Part shown: in pieces, positions 12,897 to 22,009 of the stretch | Layout: every line of letters starts with the position of its first letter | Numbering within the stretch: the stretch's first letter is position 1 | Origin: Brucella oryzae | Lineage (GTDB): Bacteria > Pseudomonadota > Alphaproteobacteria > Rhizobiales > Rhizobiaceae | Assembly (NCBI GenBank): GCA_012103035.1 | Contig: JAAVLL010000001.1 | Span: 2,268,501-2,332,500, forward strand | Length of the DNA stretch: 64,000 bases | Direction of reading: 5' to 3' | Program-made: the position numbers and the translations under genes | The notes under the pieces: model-generated | The model's database searches: none | What the model was told of the DNA's origin: nothing | Seen by the model: the letters and a program-made list of their open reading frames with translations, nothing else

Positions 12897-13559
12897 TTCG
12901 CGGAAACCGGCTCCACGCTGAGCGCCTTTTCGGCAAAAGTTTGAAAGCGCGGGCGCGGTGCGACAGGGCCTCGGCGTCGCCCGGCTTCCAGCCGTGCTTC
13001 TCGTCGGCGGTCATTTCGCCAAAGGTTTTTCATGACCATCCGGCAGAAACACCGGATCATAGCCGAAGCCGGTCGTGCCGCGTGGCGGCCAGATCAGCAC
13101 GCCTTCCACTTCGCCACGGAAATATTCCGCTTTGCCGTCCGGCCATGCAAGGCAGATGACGGAGACGAAACGCGCCTTGCGCTTGTCCGCAGTCGTCGCA
13201 CCCTTTTCCTGCAAAAGATCTTCGACCTTGCGCATCGCCATGTCAAAATCGCGCGTACCGTCTTCGGCCTCGGCCCAGTTGGCCGTGTAAACGCCCGGCT
13301 CGCCGTCCAGCGCATCAACCATCAGGCCGGAATCATCGGACAATGCGGGCAAGCCGGTGGCTTCTGCCGCAGCAAGCGCCTTGATATAGGCGTTTTCCTC
13401 AAACGTGGTGCCGGTCTCGTCCGGCTCCGGCAGGCCAAGTGCTGCAACAGAGCTGACATCGAAGCCGAACGGACCGATCAGCCCGTCGAATTCCTTCAGC
13501 TTGCCTGCGTTATGCGAGGCGACAATCAGCTTGCCCTTTTCCAGCGTTCTCATTTTCAT
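12893..13559 (-). CDS. rdgB: Non-canonical purine NTP pyrophosphatase, RdgB/HAM1 (frameshifted)
   Basis: This hydrolyses dITP, ITP and XTP to monophosphates and so keeps damaged purines out of DNA and RNA. The nucleotide-binding [36 protein letters not shown] and [15 protein letters not shown] are all visible. Two shifts lie near 13015 (LAK to [10 protein letters not shown]) and 12940; the second loses a T. I chose the ATG at 13559 because it overlaps the upstream VOC stop as ATGA. The stop overlaps the hemW ATG. Confidence 0.93.
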
Positions 13560-13960
13560 TTCCATAGTTTGGGTTCGGCAATCTCCAGCGAATTGCCGGA
13601 TGGATCGCGGAAATAAATCGAATGCGCGCCATTCGGCCAATCGAACTCGGCCTCAATGGCAACGCCATGTCGTTCCAGATGTTTCCGCCACCCCTCCATC
13701 TCCTCCCGGCTTGCGGCAAAACAGACATGGCCGGGACCGTGCGTGCCATGCGGCGGCACTGGCAGATGGCCGGGTAAAGGCGGCTTCAATGTCTCCTCCG
13801 CCTTGAAGAGCAGCAATATGCCATCGCCGCAACGGAAGAAAGCATTGCGTTCGCTGAGCTGCCCCACCGGTTCCAGCCCCATCGTGTTGCGATAGAATTC
13901 TACCGCTTCGGCAACGTCACGAACATAGAGTGCCGTTTCAAGAATACGTGCAGCGCGCAT
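13556..13960 (-). CDS. VOC-family (glyoxalase/bleomycin resistance-like) protein
   Basis: An intact 134-residue vicinal-oxygen-chelate protein with two beta-alpha-beta units. The first is [24 protein letters not shown] and the second centres on [15 protein letters not shown], ending in [15 protein letters not shown]. The His of GPGHVCF and Glu of SLEI are the usual metal-ligand positions. Members include glyoxalases, dioxygenases and drug-binding proteins; the substrate here is unknown. It lies between rph and rdgB and overlaps rdgB by four bases, so it may act in the same transcript. Confidence 0.85.
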   Translation of the reverse strand: MRAARILETALYVRDVAEAVEFYRNTMGLEPVGQLSERNAFFRCGDGILLLFKAEETLKPPLPGHLPVPPHGTHGPGHVCFAASREEMEGWRKHLERHGVAIEAEFDWPNGAHSIYFRDPSGNSLEIAEPKLWK

Positions 13961-14039
13961 GGATTTCCCTTCGGTTGCGACGCATCCGATACGGTATGCG
14001 GTTCAGTGAGATTCCGGTTATGGCGAGCCGAAAATGGTG

Positions 14040-14135
14040 GTCTTTAAGACCCGGAGCGAAGTGTACTTAAAGTACATGAGCACCGGAAGCGAAAAGAACG
14101 CCATTTGCAGGCCGCCAGAGCCGGAATAACGCGAA
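14040..14135. other. Conserved-looking intergenic element with a GTACTTAAAGTAC palindrome
   Basis: Between rph and the VOC gene lies a non-coding stretch containing GTACTT-A-AAGTAC (14063-14075), next to the near-repeats gagcgaag and ggaagcgaaaagaacgcc. I see no start codon with a ribosome site. It could be the rph terminator region or a dispersed element. Confidence 0.35.
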
Positions 14136-14138
14136 CCG

Positions 14139-14854
14139 TCAGGCGACGGCCATCTTCTGCAGGGACACAAGACGATCGACGCCGCTGCGTGCGAGCTTCA
14201 TCAGGTTCAGGAACTCTTCTTCCGAGAAAGGCGTGCCTTCGGCGGTGCCCTGAATTTCAACAATGCCGCCGGTGCCGGTCATGACGAAATTGCTGTCGGT
14301 CTGGGCGACGGATCTTCCGCATAGTCGAGATCGAGAACAGGAGCGCCTTCATAGATGCCGCAGGAAATGGCGGCGACATGGTCCTTCAAAACCTTCTCGA
14401 CCCGCACCATCTGGCGCGCTTCCATCCAGCGCAGGCATTCATGCAGGGCCACCCAGCCGCCGGTGATGGCTGCCGTGCGCGTGCCGCCATCGGCCTGAAT
14501 GACATCGCAGTCCACCGTGATCTGCACTTCGCCCAGCGCCTGCATGTCCACGACGGCGCGCAAGGATCGTCCGATCAGACGCTGGATTTCCTGCGTGCGA
14601 CCGCCCTGCTTGCCAGCGGCGGCTTCACGGCGCATGCGGTCGCCGGTCGAACGCGGCAGCATGCCATATTCCGCCGTGACCCAGCCCTTGCCGGTGTTGC
14701 GCATCCAGCCTGGCACCTTTTCTTCAAGGCTTGCCGTGCACAGAACATGGGTGTCGCCGAATTTGACCAGGCAGGAGCCTTCCGCATGTTTGGAGATGCC
14801 GCGCTCGAAAGAAACGGCGCGCATTTCGTCGGCAGCACGCTTGGATGGACGCAT
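14139..14854 (-). CDS. rph: Ribonuclease PH (frameshifted)
   Basis: A phosphorolytic 3' exonuclease that trims tRNA precursors. The PNPase/RNase PH fold is clear: [19 protein letters not shown], then [12 protein letters not shown], the phosphate-binding [14 protein letters not shown] and [17 protein letters not shown], and [19 protein letters not shown]. One shift near 14310 (loss of a T in GATTCC) separates the last 55 residues, which read [26 protein letters not shown] stands about 9 bases before the ATG. It is divergent from hrcA, a common alphaproteobacterial arrangement. Confidence 0.94.
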
Positions 14855-14979
14855 ATATCAATTTCCTTGATCGAGTTTTTAGGGATTCAAACGGTTCTGT
14901 GCGGCTTTTAGGCGCCCCGGGAGCAAATAGAAAGGAATTTTGCGCTTTGCCAGCCCAAAGATAGGTCGAGAGTGTTGAG

Positions 14980-14999
14980 AGCTCTGCCAGGACAGAGCT
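14980..14999. promoter_or_regulatory. Inverted repeat between rph and hrcA
   Basis: AGCTCTG and CAGAGCT are perfect 7-base arms around CCAGGA, just upstream of the hrcA promoter candidate and within the divergent rph/hrcA spacer. It is not a CIRCE element (TTAGCACTC-N9-GAGTGCTAA). It may be an operator or a hairpin. Confidence 0.35.
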
Positions 15000-15006
15000 A
15001 AAGACT

Positions 15007-15034
15007 TTGACGCTTCGACTTACAATCTTATATT
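15007..15034 (+). promoter_or_regulatory. Housekeeping-type promoter for hrcA
   Basis: TTGACG, a 16-base spacer and TATATT fit a sigma-70 promoter. It ends about 35 bases before the hrcA ATG. Confidence 0.5.
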
Positions 15035-15068
15035 ATCGTACGCTATTCATAAGGTTCGCTACCATAAC

Positions 15069-16136
15069 ATGATAAAACCGCCGGAACACCAGCTTTTGAG
15101 TTCGCTCGATCAGCGCTCGCGCGATATTTTCCGGTTGATTGTGGAAACCTATCTCAACGAGGGCGATCCTCTCGGCTCGCGCAATCTGTCAAGGCTTCTG
15201 CCGCACGCGCTTTCGCCTGCAACCATCCGCAATGTCATGAGCGATCTGGAGCATCTGGGCCTGATCTACGCACCGCATATTTCAGCCGGACGCCTCCCGA
15301 CGCAGATCGGTCTGCGCTTCTTTGTTGACGCGTTTCTGGAAGTGGGCGACCTGCCTCCGGAGGAACGTTCCTCCATCGAAGCGCAAGTCCGGTCCGCCGG
15401 CACGAACAACTCTGTCGAAAGCGTCCTTACCGAAGCAAGCCAGGTCCTTTCAGGCTTGTCGCGCGGCGCGGGTCTCGTGCTTGCCAACAAGGCGGAAGGC
15501 GCACTGAAACATATTGAATTCGTTCGTCTCGAACCGACGCGAGCGCTCGCCGTTCTGGTCATGCAGAATGGCGATGTCGAAACCGGGTCGTCAATCTGCC
15601 CATCGGGATCAGCAACTCGCAGCTGGTCGAGGCGTCGAACTTTCTCAATGCGCATATTCACGGCCACACGCTTTCCGAAGCCAAAGCCGAACTGAAAAAT
15701 TGACAGAAGAAACCCGGCAGGAACTTGACCAGCTGTCGCAGGAACTGGTTTCCCAGGGGCTGGCAGTCTGGAGCGGCGCCGGAACGGATCAACCAGCGCG
15801 GCTGATTGTTCGCGGACGCGCCAATCTTCTGGAAAACATCCATGCGCAGGAAGATATCGAGCGCCTGCGTCATCTGTTCGATGACCTCGAAACCAAGGAT
15901 GGCATGGTCCAGCTTCTCGATCTTGCCGAAGCCGGTTCGGGCGTGCGCATTTTCATCGGCTCGGAGAACAAGCTTTTCTCCCTTTCCGGCTCATCACTGG
16001 TGGTCGCCCCTATCGCGACAGCGAGCAAAGGGTTATTGGTGCTTTGGGAGTCATCGGGCCTACACGGCTCAACTATGCGCGGATCGTGCCGATGGTGGAC
16101 TATACCGCCCAAATCGTATCCCGACTCCTGCGGTAA
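15069..16136 (+). CDS. hrcA: Heat-inducible transcription repressor HrcA (frameshifted)
   Basis: HrcA represses chaperonin genes through CIRCE sites and is reset by GroE. The N-terminal winged helix reads [50 protein letters not shown] and HISAGRLPT. The central and C-terminal parts repair to [17 protein letters not shown] and [20 protein letters not shown]. Shifts occur near 15590, 15700 and 16020. Repaired length is about 356 residues, the usual size. grpE follows about 106 bases later on the same strand. Confidence 0.93.
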
Positions 16137-16178
16137 CTGTCAGACTTGCCGGGGCTAACCATGCCCCTGAAAATAGAC

Positions 16179-16208
16179 CTTGATTTTATTGGCATGAAAC
16201 TCGATATC
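16179..16208 (+). promoter_or_regulatory. RpoH-type heat-shock promoter upstream of grpE
   Basis: CTTGAT, 17 bases, then CGATATC. This matches the geometry of the stronger CTTGAA-N17-CCATATC site before the small heat-shock gene (21388) and the alphaproteobacterial sigma-32 pattern. It ends about 35 bases before the grpE start. Confidence 0.5.
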
Positions 16209-16242
16209 CGCCCCAGAAGTTATTCAAGACGGAAGTAGCATT

Positions 16243-16931
16243 ATGGCTGACGAAAAAACAAATCCCAGAACCCCGATCTTGAGCAGCGCGACATCAACAA
16301 TCCCGGGATCGTGAGGCGCTGAACCGTGCCGCCGACGATTTTTGAAGGCGCGCAAGGCAGAAGCGCGTGCGGAAGCGGCCGAAGATGAAGCTGAGGCGGC
16401 CGTAGATGAAACCGCAAACCGGATCGCCATGCTCGAAGCAGACAACGGTGAGTTGAAGGACCAGCTGCTGCGTGCTGCGGCTGAGATGGAAAATTTGCGC
16501 AAGCGCACCCAGCGCGATGTGCAGGATGCACGCGCCTATGCCGTGACCAACTTCGCCCGCGATATGCTGTCGGTTTCCGACAATCTGCGCCGTGCACTCG
16601 AAGCTATCCCTACCGATGCTCTGGCGACGGATGCGAGCCTGAAATCGCTCGCAGACGGCGTCGAAATGACGGAACGCGCCATGCTGCTTGCCCTGGAGCG
16701 TCACGGGGTCAAGAAACTGGAACCGGAAGGCCAGAAGTTCGACCCGAATTTCCATCAGGCCATGTTCGAAGTACCGAATCCGGACTTGCCGAACAACACC
16801 GTCGTGCAGGTCGTGCAAGACGGTTATGCCATTGGCGACCGGGTTCTGCGCCCGGCTATGGTCGGCGTTTCGAAGGCGGTCCGAAGGCAACCGCTGATAA
16901 TGGTGGCGCTACTACCGATGGTAATGGCTGA
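16243..16931 (+). CDS. grpE: Nucleotide exchange factor GrpE (frameshifted)
   Basis: GrpE releases ADP from DnaK. A charged, coiled-coil N-terminus rich in Ala/Glu ([19 protein letters not shown]) precedes the long helix and the signature [19 protein letters not shown]. The beta domain contains [20 protein letters not shown] and [19 protein letters not shown]. Shifts near 16265, 16340 and 16880 are needed to join the start ([17 protein letters not shown]) to the body and the Gly/Thr-rich tail. Repaired length is about 230 residues. A terminator follows. Confidence 0.93.
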
Positions 16932-16955
16932 TTTCAGCAAGAGCCGATGAACCGG

Positions 16956-16983
16956 GAGCGGCAGCTTTGTCTGCCGCTCTTTT
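16956..16983 (+). terminator. Rho-independent terminator after grpE
   Basis: GAGCGGCAG and CTGCCGCTC arms with a 6-base loop, followed by TTTT. Confidence 0.88.
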
Positions 16984-17077
16984 CATATCTGCAGTCTGGT
17001 TTGCAGTAATGTGCATATTGCTATTGCAGCAAACCGGTGAAAAGTTGTCACTGGATATGTGGAGGAGATCTGCAGCG

Positions 17078-17730
17078 TGACGATTCCCGAGTTTTGAACT
17101 TCGCAGGCGTTTTCGTTTTCGCTGCGACCGGTGCACTTGCCGCTTCGCGCCGCCAGCTCGACATTATCGGATTCCTGTTCCTTGCCAATATTACCGGCAT
17201 CGGTGGTGGAACGCTGCGTGATCTCGTCCTTGGTGCACCGGTTTTCTGGGTTGTCGAACCCGCTTATCTGCTGGCCGGTACACTGGCAGCCATCTTTGTC
17301 TATTTCACGGCCCATATGGTCGAGTCGCGCTACCGCGTATTGCTCTGGCTCGATGCCATCGGCATGGCCGCTTATACCGTGCTAGGTGCAGCCAAGGGGA
17401 TGGCACGGCTTCGGGCCATCCGTCGCTATCGTGACAGGCATATCCACCGCTACCCTCGGCGGCATATTACGCGATATGGTGGCTGGCGAGCCTTCTGTGC
17501 TGATGCGCCGTGAAATCTATGTCACGGCTTCGCTCGCCGGTGCGTGTCTTTATGTTTTGCTTGCGTGGCTGCAAATCGAGCCTGCCATATGTGCCATTGC
17601 AGCCGCCCTGATCGCGTTTGTTGTTCGCGGCGGCGCGCTTTATTTCGGCTGGACATTGCCTGTCTACAAAAGTCGTCCCGGGCGCACCGAAGAAGAGCTT
17701 CAGCGCGACCGGATCATCAGGCCGGAATAA
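17078..17730 (+). CDS. TRIC/UPF0126 family membrane channel-like protein (frameshifted)
   Basis: An inner-membrane protein of about 217 residues with two repeats of three membrane segments, as in trimeric intracellular cation channels (YicG/UPF0126). Each half has its glycine-rich motif: GIGGGTLRDLVLG early and TLGGILRDMVAGEPS later. I chose the GTG at 17078 because GGAGGAG lies about 9 bases upstream; a T lost from TTTTT just after the start hides the true N-terminus (VTIPEFLNFAGVFVFA). A second shift lies near 17405. It converges with the adenosine kinase-like gene. The ion carried is not known here. Confidence 0.85.
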
Positions 17731-17734
17731 ACCC

Positions 17735-18727
17735 TTATGCCAGCCCAGCCTGGCTTGCAGCAGCCTGCAGGCTGAGCTGTGGACGCGGACCCATTTGCTG
17801 AATGATGAGGCCTGCCGCTAGTGAACCGAGACGGGCGCAATCTTCAAGCGAACGCTCTTTGGTATACCCATAAAGGAAACCGGCTGCGTAGAGATCACCT
17901 GCCCCTGTCGTGTCGACCAGTGCATCGATTTCAATAGCAGGGACGGTCAAGGTCTGATCAGGCGTAACGACGATCGCGCCTTTTCAGAACGGGTGACGAT
18001 CGAAAGCGCGCAATCCATGCGCATGGAGGCTATCGCCGTCTCAAGCGACTTCGTCTTATACAGCGACTTGGCTTCTTCCTCGTTGGCAAAGACGATATCG
18101 ACAGTGCGCGAACGCATGAGTTCCAGAAACTCCTCACGATATCGGTCGACACAAAACGGATCAGAAAGCGTCATTGCCATCTGGCGATTTTTCTCATGAG
18201 CGATCTTCGATGCCATCACGATCGCTTCCTTGGCACGCGGCGGATCCCAAAGATAGCCTTCGAAATAAGTCACCTTCGCATCGGAAACCTTGGAGGTCTC
18301 GACATCCTCCGGTCCCAACTCAAACAGGCGCCAAGATAGGTGTTCATCGAGCGTTCGCCATCCGGCGTCACAAAATCATGGAGCGAGCGGTCGGCGATCC
18401 TTTCTCCAGCGGGCGTGTATCAAAGGCGACGCCCTGCGAGCGGATATCATGCGCAAAAACGCGCCCAAGATTATCGGTTGCCACCTTGCCGAAATAGGCT
18501 GAACGTCCGCCGAGGCTTGCTACCCCTGCTGCCGTATTGCCGGCACTGCCGCCGGACATTTCCGTCGCCGGGCCGGCAATCCGGCTATAGAGCAATTCCG
18601 CACGCTCTGCATCGATCAGGTTCATCGCGCCTTTGACGATACCATTCGTTTCCAGAAAAGAGTCATCGGTGCGCGAAAGAATATCGACAATGGCATTGCC
18701 GATGCAAAGAACGTCAAATGTGGCCAT
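17735..18727 (-). CDS. PfkB-family carbohydrate/adenosine kinase (frameshifted)
   Basis: A ribokinase-fold sugar or nucleoside kinase of about 330 residues. The N-terminal GNAIVDILSRTDD and GGSAGNTAAGVASLGG are substrate-binding segments. The C-terminal DTTGAGDLYAAGFLYG holds the catalytic Asp and anion hole. It resembles rhizobial proteins annotated as adenosine kinase. Two shifts lie near 18365 and 17985; both junctions rejoin without loss (TPDGERSMNTYLG and SEKGAIVV). Substrate assignment is from family resemblance only. Confidence 0.85.
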
Positions 18728-18973
18728 GAGCGCGAAGCTCCCCTTTTGATTAGTCTCCTGTCCGCCTGGAGCAGATCATTATCGGAAAGTGGCTATGCAC
18801 TTTTCCGCAACATGCATCAGGCTGGATATGCGACAGTCATGTGCGTGCCGGTTTAGCTGTTTGCAACCCCTTTGGCTACCCTGCACACCTCCCACATTGT
18901 GGGTAGTGCAGGTTGCGCCAAGGTGAAGGCATACCTATTTCCCTCTTCGTCCACAGTCAGAATTGGGTCGAAA

Positions 18974-19676
18974 ATGATCTTGGATGCTGCCTTGAAGGCC
19001 CTGAAACGCCTGACAACACCGGAACTGCGCGCGGTTTTCTGGAAGACACTCGGATTGACGCTATTGCTGCTGGTCGGCCTTTGGGCCTGCAGTCCGTCAA
19101 ATCTTTTTACTTTTGCCTGGCCATGGATGGAGCAGATTTTGCCCGGAATGCCGGGATGGGCGGGCTGGTTCGGTATCGCCGCCGCCATCGTCGCAGGCCT
19201 TGGTCTAGCGCTTGTGCTGGCATTAATGATTGCACCCGTCACCGCACTTGTGGCGGGCCTGTTTCTCGATGACGTGGCAGAAGTGGTCGAGCGCGAGGAC
19301 TATCCGGGCGATCCTCCAGGCACATCCTTGCCGATTGCCCGTTCCGTTGTCGTTTCGCTGAAATTTCTCGGTATCGTCATCCTCGGCAATATTGTCGCCT
19401 TGCTGATGCTGTTCATACCCGGCGTCAATCTGATCGCATTCTTCGTCATCAACGCCTATCTGCTCGGACGGGAGTTTTTCGAGTTTGCAGCCATGCGCTA
19501 CCGATCTGAATCGAAGCCAAGGCACTAAGGTCGCATTATGGCGTAACGGTCTTTCTGGCCGGATTGTTGATTGCGGGCTTCATGGCTATTCCCATCGTCA
19601 ATCTGCTGACACCGCTTTTGCGGCAACAATGATGGTGCATCTGCATAAAGCCATCTCGCAGCGCGAGGCACTCTAA
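18974..19676 (+). CDS. EI24 (CysZ-like) domain membrane protein (frameshifted)
   Basis: A multi-span inner-membrane protein of about 235 residues. Hydrophobic helices include LGLTLLLLVGLWACS, AAAIVAGLGLALVLALMIA and FLGIVILGNIVALLMLFIPG. The conserved EI24 stretch NLIAFFVINAYLLGREFFEFAAMR is present. The N-terminus reads MILDAALKALKRLTTPELR. Shifts near 19508 and 19618 hide the last 45 residues, which end HLHKAISQREAL. EI24 proteins include the sulfate transporter CysZ, but no cys gene is adjacent here, so sulfate transport is not claimed. Confidence 0.82.
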
Positions 19677-19693
19677 CTGTTTTGTTTTGAACC

Positions 19694-19737
19694 GCGCATC
19701 TTATTCCGAAAACCGTTTCACACTTTTCGGGATGCGC
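19694..19737. repeat. Short palindromic intergenic repeat, GCGCATC variant
   Basis: Arms GCGCATC/GATGCGC and CCGAAAA/TTTTCGG enclose ccgtttcacac. It lies between the convergent EI24 and nth genes and is the cleanest copy of the variant seen at 3493. Confidence 0.8.
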
Positions 19738-19738
19738 T

Positions 19739-20488
19739 CTAAACCTGTGGCGGCAAGGGGATAAGAGGCGCAGGCACGTCGCAGGTTTTCGCCGGATATT
19801 TGCAGATATCGGCAATCACGCATTTCTCACATTCCGGCTTGCGCGCCTTGCACACATAACGCCCGTGCAGGATCAGCCAGTGATGCGCATGAAGCATGTA
19901 TTCTGCGGGAATGACCCGCACCAGAATGGCTTCGACTGCCTCCGGCGTTTTTCCCGGCGCAAGGCCGATCCGGTTGCCGATGCGCAGGATATGCGTATCC
20001 ACCGCCATTGTCGGCTGGCCAAAAGCCATGTTCAGCACCACATTGGCCGTCTTACGGCCAACGCCCGGCAGCTTTACCAGCTCATCCCGATCTCCCGGCA
20101 CCGCACCGCCATAATCGCGAATCAGGGCTTCGGACAGGAGAATGACGTTCTTCGCTTTGTTGCGCCAAAGACCTATGGTGCGAATGTAGTCGCCGACTTT
20201 TTCCTCTCCAAGAGCCAGCATTTTCTGCGGCGTATCGGCAACGGCAAAGAGCCCACGGGTCGCCTTGTTGACCCCGCATCGGTGGCCTGTGCCGATAAAA
20301 CAACGGCGACAAGGAGCGTGAAGGCATTCACATGTTCAAGCTCGCCCTTCGGCTCCGGTCTCTGGATGGAGAAACGGCGGAATATCTCATGAATTTCATC
20401 CGCTGTATAAAGCGTACCCCGCACACGACGCTGGCGGGGCGCGGCAGGAAGAAGCGTTCATAGGCGATTTGATTTTGGCCTTTTCCAT
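19739..20488 (-). CDS. nth: Endonuclease III (frameshifted)
   Basis: A DNA glycosylase/AP lyase that removes oxidised pyrimidines. The helix-hairpin-helix LPGVGRKTANVVLNMAFGQ with catalytic Lys, the catalytic Asp in VDTHILRIGNRIGL, and the [4Fe-4S] cysteines (CKARKPECEKCVIADIC) are all present. The early FTLLVAVVLSAQATDA is typical. Shifts fall near 20270 and near the start. The exact start is unclear: an ATG at 20488 (MEKAKIKSPM) has GGCGGA just upstream but needs another frame change to join RGTLYTADEIHEIFRRF. Confidence 0.9.
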
Positions 20489-20574
20489 TCCGCCTCTATA
20501 ATGGTTTCCCTATCGACAAAACAATCAGCAGCTTGACGCAGGCCGTTACAGCCCTGCAAGATGATCTGAAAACG

Positions 20575-21070
20575 ATGTACCATCCAGACGGCGCAGAACC
20601 TGACCGGTTCGACAAACCCATTTTCGAAGCCCTGTTGACCCCTATCGTTCATTGGGGCGCACAGGCTTCATCATCCTCATGGGAGCTCTGATCGCCTGCT
20701 GGATGTTCGTCGGCATACTTTTCTGGTCCATCGGCGCGTGGCCGATCTTCGGGTTTTCGGTCTCGATGTTCTGCTGATTTATCTGGCTTTTCGCTGGAAT
20801 TACCGCGCAGCCCGTGCTCGCGAGGAAATCTCCATGTCACGCTCTGCCTTACATATTCGCAAATATGCAGCGTCCGGCAAAATGACGGCGCATCGCTTCA
20901 ATCCATTCTGGACGCGCTTCAAGGTTGCGCGAAAGCCGGATATAGGAATCACAGGCATGAGCGTCGAAAGTCGTGAAAGGAGTGTCGCGATCGGGAGCTT
21001 CCTCACGCCGGATGACCGCGAAAGCTTTGCAACGGCTTTCGGTGCAGCACTTGCAGAAGCACGTCGATAG
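20575..21070 (+). CDS. DUF2244 membrane-anchored protein (frameshifted)
   Basis: A DUF2244-family protein of about 166 residues, divergent from nth. After an acidic N-terminus (MYHPDGAEPDRFD) come two adjoining membrane spans, FIILMGALIACWMFVGILFW and WPIFGFFGLDVLLIYLAF. A cytoplasmic domain follows (FNPFWTRFKVARK, FLTPDDRESFATAFGAAL). Repairs near 20645 and 20757 restore the frame, the second by adding a T to TTT. The function of the family is not known. The start is tentative because no strong ribosome site stands before it. Confidence 0.75.
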
Positions 21071-21108
21071 AGCGCGTTTCGATCTGATTGAATCAGATCG
21101 GCGCTCTA
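21068..21108. repeat. Palindromic repeat with TCTGATT core
   Basis: Arms TAGAGCGC/GCGCTCTA and GATCTGATT/AATCAGATC make a near-perfect hairpin starting at the DUF2244 stop codon. A degenerate copy lies at 27745. It may double as a transcription terminator. Confidence 0.75.
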
Positions 21109-21118
21109 ACTATTTTAC

Positions 21119-21205
21119 GCGCATCTTATCTGATCGAAGTAGAATCAGAAGTCAGTCCAGTGGACTGATTTCCTGCGTAGGCGTTTCACACTTTTCGGGA
21201 TGTGC
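21119..21205. repeat. Palindromic repeat disrupted by about 50 bases
   Basis: The left end (gcgcatcttat) and right end (cgtttcacacttttcgg, then gatgtgc) match the 19694 copy. The CCGAAAAC segment between them is replaced by about 52 bases that hold a second palindrome, TCAGTCCA-G-TGGACTGA (near 21153-21170). Confidence 0.65.
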
Positions 21206-21218
21206 TCTAGCAACACCC

Positions 21219-21260
21219 TAAAGCGTGTCGCGTTTTATCGTACTCTTACGACACGCTTTA
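21219..21260. repeat. Perfect 12-base inverted repeat, possible terminator
   Basis: TAAAGCGTGTCG and CGACACGCTTTA flank an 18-base spacer and are followed by a T-rich run (agtttttgtttt). It could end transcription from DUF2244 or be another dispersed palindrome. Confidence 0.6.
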
Positions 21261-21273
21261 AGTTTTTGTTTTA

Positions 21274-21320
21274 TGCATGTCTTTATCCCAAAACCGGTTC
21301 CCACTTTTGGGAGACATGCA
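21274..21320. repeat. Palindromic repeat, TGCATGTC variant
   Basis: Arms TGCATGTC/GACATGCA and TCCCAAAA/TTTTGGGA enclose ccggttcccac. The loop matches the other variants while both stems differ. Confidence 0.75.
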
Positions 21321-21387
21321 TTAATATTACCGGGTATCTTGCATCCGAACTTCGTTTTATCCTGAAACGAAGGAATCCGGATAGGCC

Positions 21388-21417
21388 CTTGAAGTCGGGC
21401 TTTTCACAAGCCATATC
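21388..21417 (+). promoter_or_regulatory. RpoH-type heat-shock promoter for the small HSP gene
   Basis: CTTGAA, 17 bases, CCATATC: a close match to the alphaproteobacterial sigma-32 promoter. The expected start of transcription is about 60 bases before the ATG. The leader contains an AGGAGA/TCTCCT hairpin (21426-21451). Confidence 0.7.
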
Positions 21418-21484
21418 AGTAAACAAGGAGATACGCCGTAAGGGTTCTCCTCATAACGGTCGCTTCTCATCAAGGACTGATGCA

Positions 21485-21906
21485 ATGACAAGAATGACAC
21501 CGTTTTCGAGCCCTCTGCTGCTCGGATTCGACACGATGGAAAAGACGCTGGAACGGATCGCTAAATCCGGCGACGGTTATCCGCCCTACAATATAGAACG
21601 CCTGCGCGGCGAGACGGGTTCGAACGCTTGCGCATCACCTTGGCGGTGGCCGGTTTCTCCAGCGACGACCTCGAAGTCATGACGGAAGACAATCAGCTCG
21701 TCATCCGCGGACGCCAGACCGACGATACCGAACGCGAATTTCTGCATCGCGGCATAGCTGCCCGACAGTTCCAGCGCGTTTTCGTTCTGGCTGACGGTAT
21801 GAGGGTTCTCGGTTGCGATCTAAAGAATGGTCTTCTGGCCATTGATCTCGACCGTCCGGAACCCGAGCGGCTGGTTAAGCGAATCAACATAGCGGTGAAA
21901 GACTGA
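21485..21906 (+). CDS. Small heat-shock protein, Hsp20 family (frameshifted)
   Basis: An ATP-independent holdase of about 140 residues. After MTRMTPFSSPLLLGFDTMEK comes the alpha-crystallin domain: PPYNIERL, then RITLAVAGFSSDDLEVMTEDNQ, LVIRGRQ, FLHRGIAARQFQRVFVLADG and the C-terminal KNGLLAIDLDRPEPE. One shift near 21615 breaks the first strand. It sits behind a strong RpoH-type promoter and is followed by DUF1150, a pairing frequent in rhizobia. IbpA-like proteins aggregate with unfolded clients in the cytoplasm. Confidence 0.9.
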
Positions 21907-22009
21907 TCTTGTTCAGTTTTTGTTCAGTACATTACCGTTATATTGAAAATGTGAAGCTCTGATGCGGCATGGTCGCAAATGACATGCCGACTAAATGGAG
22001 GCTAAGACC

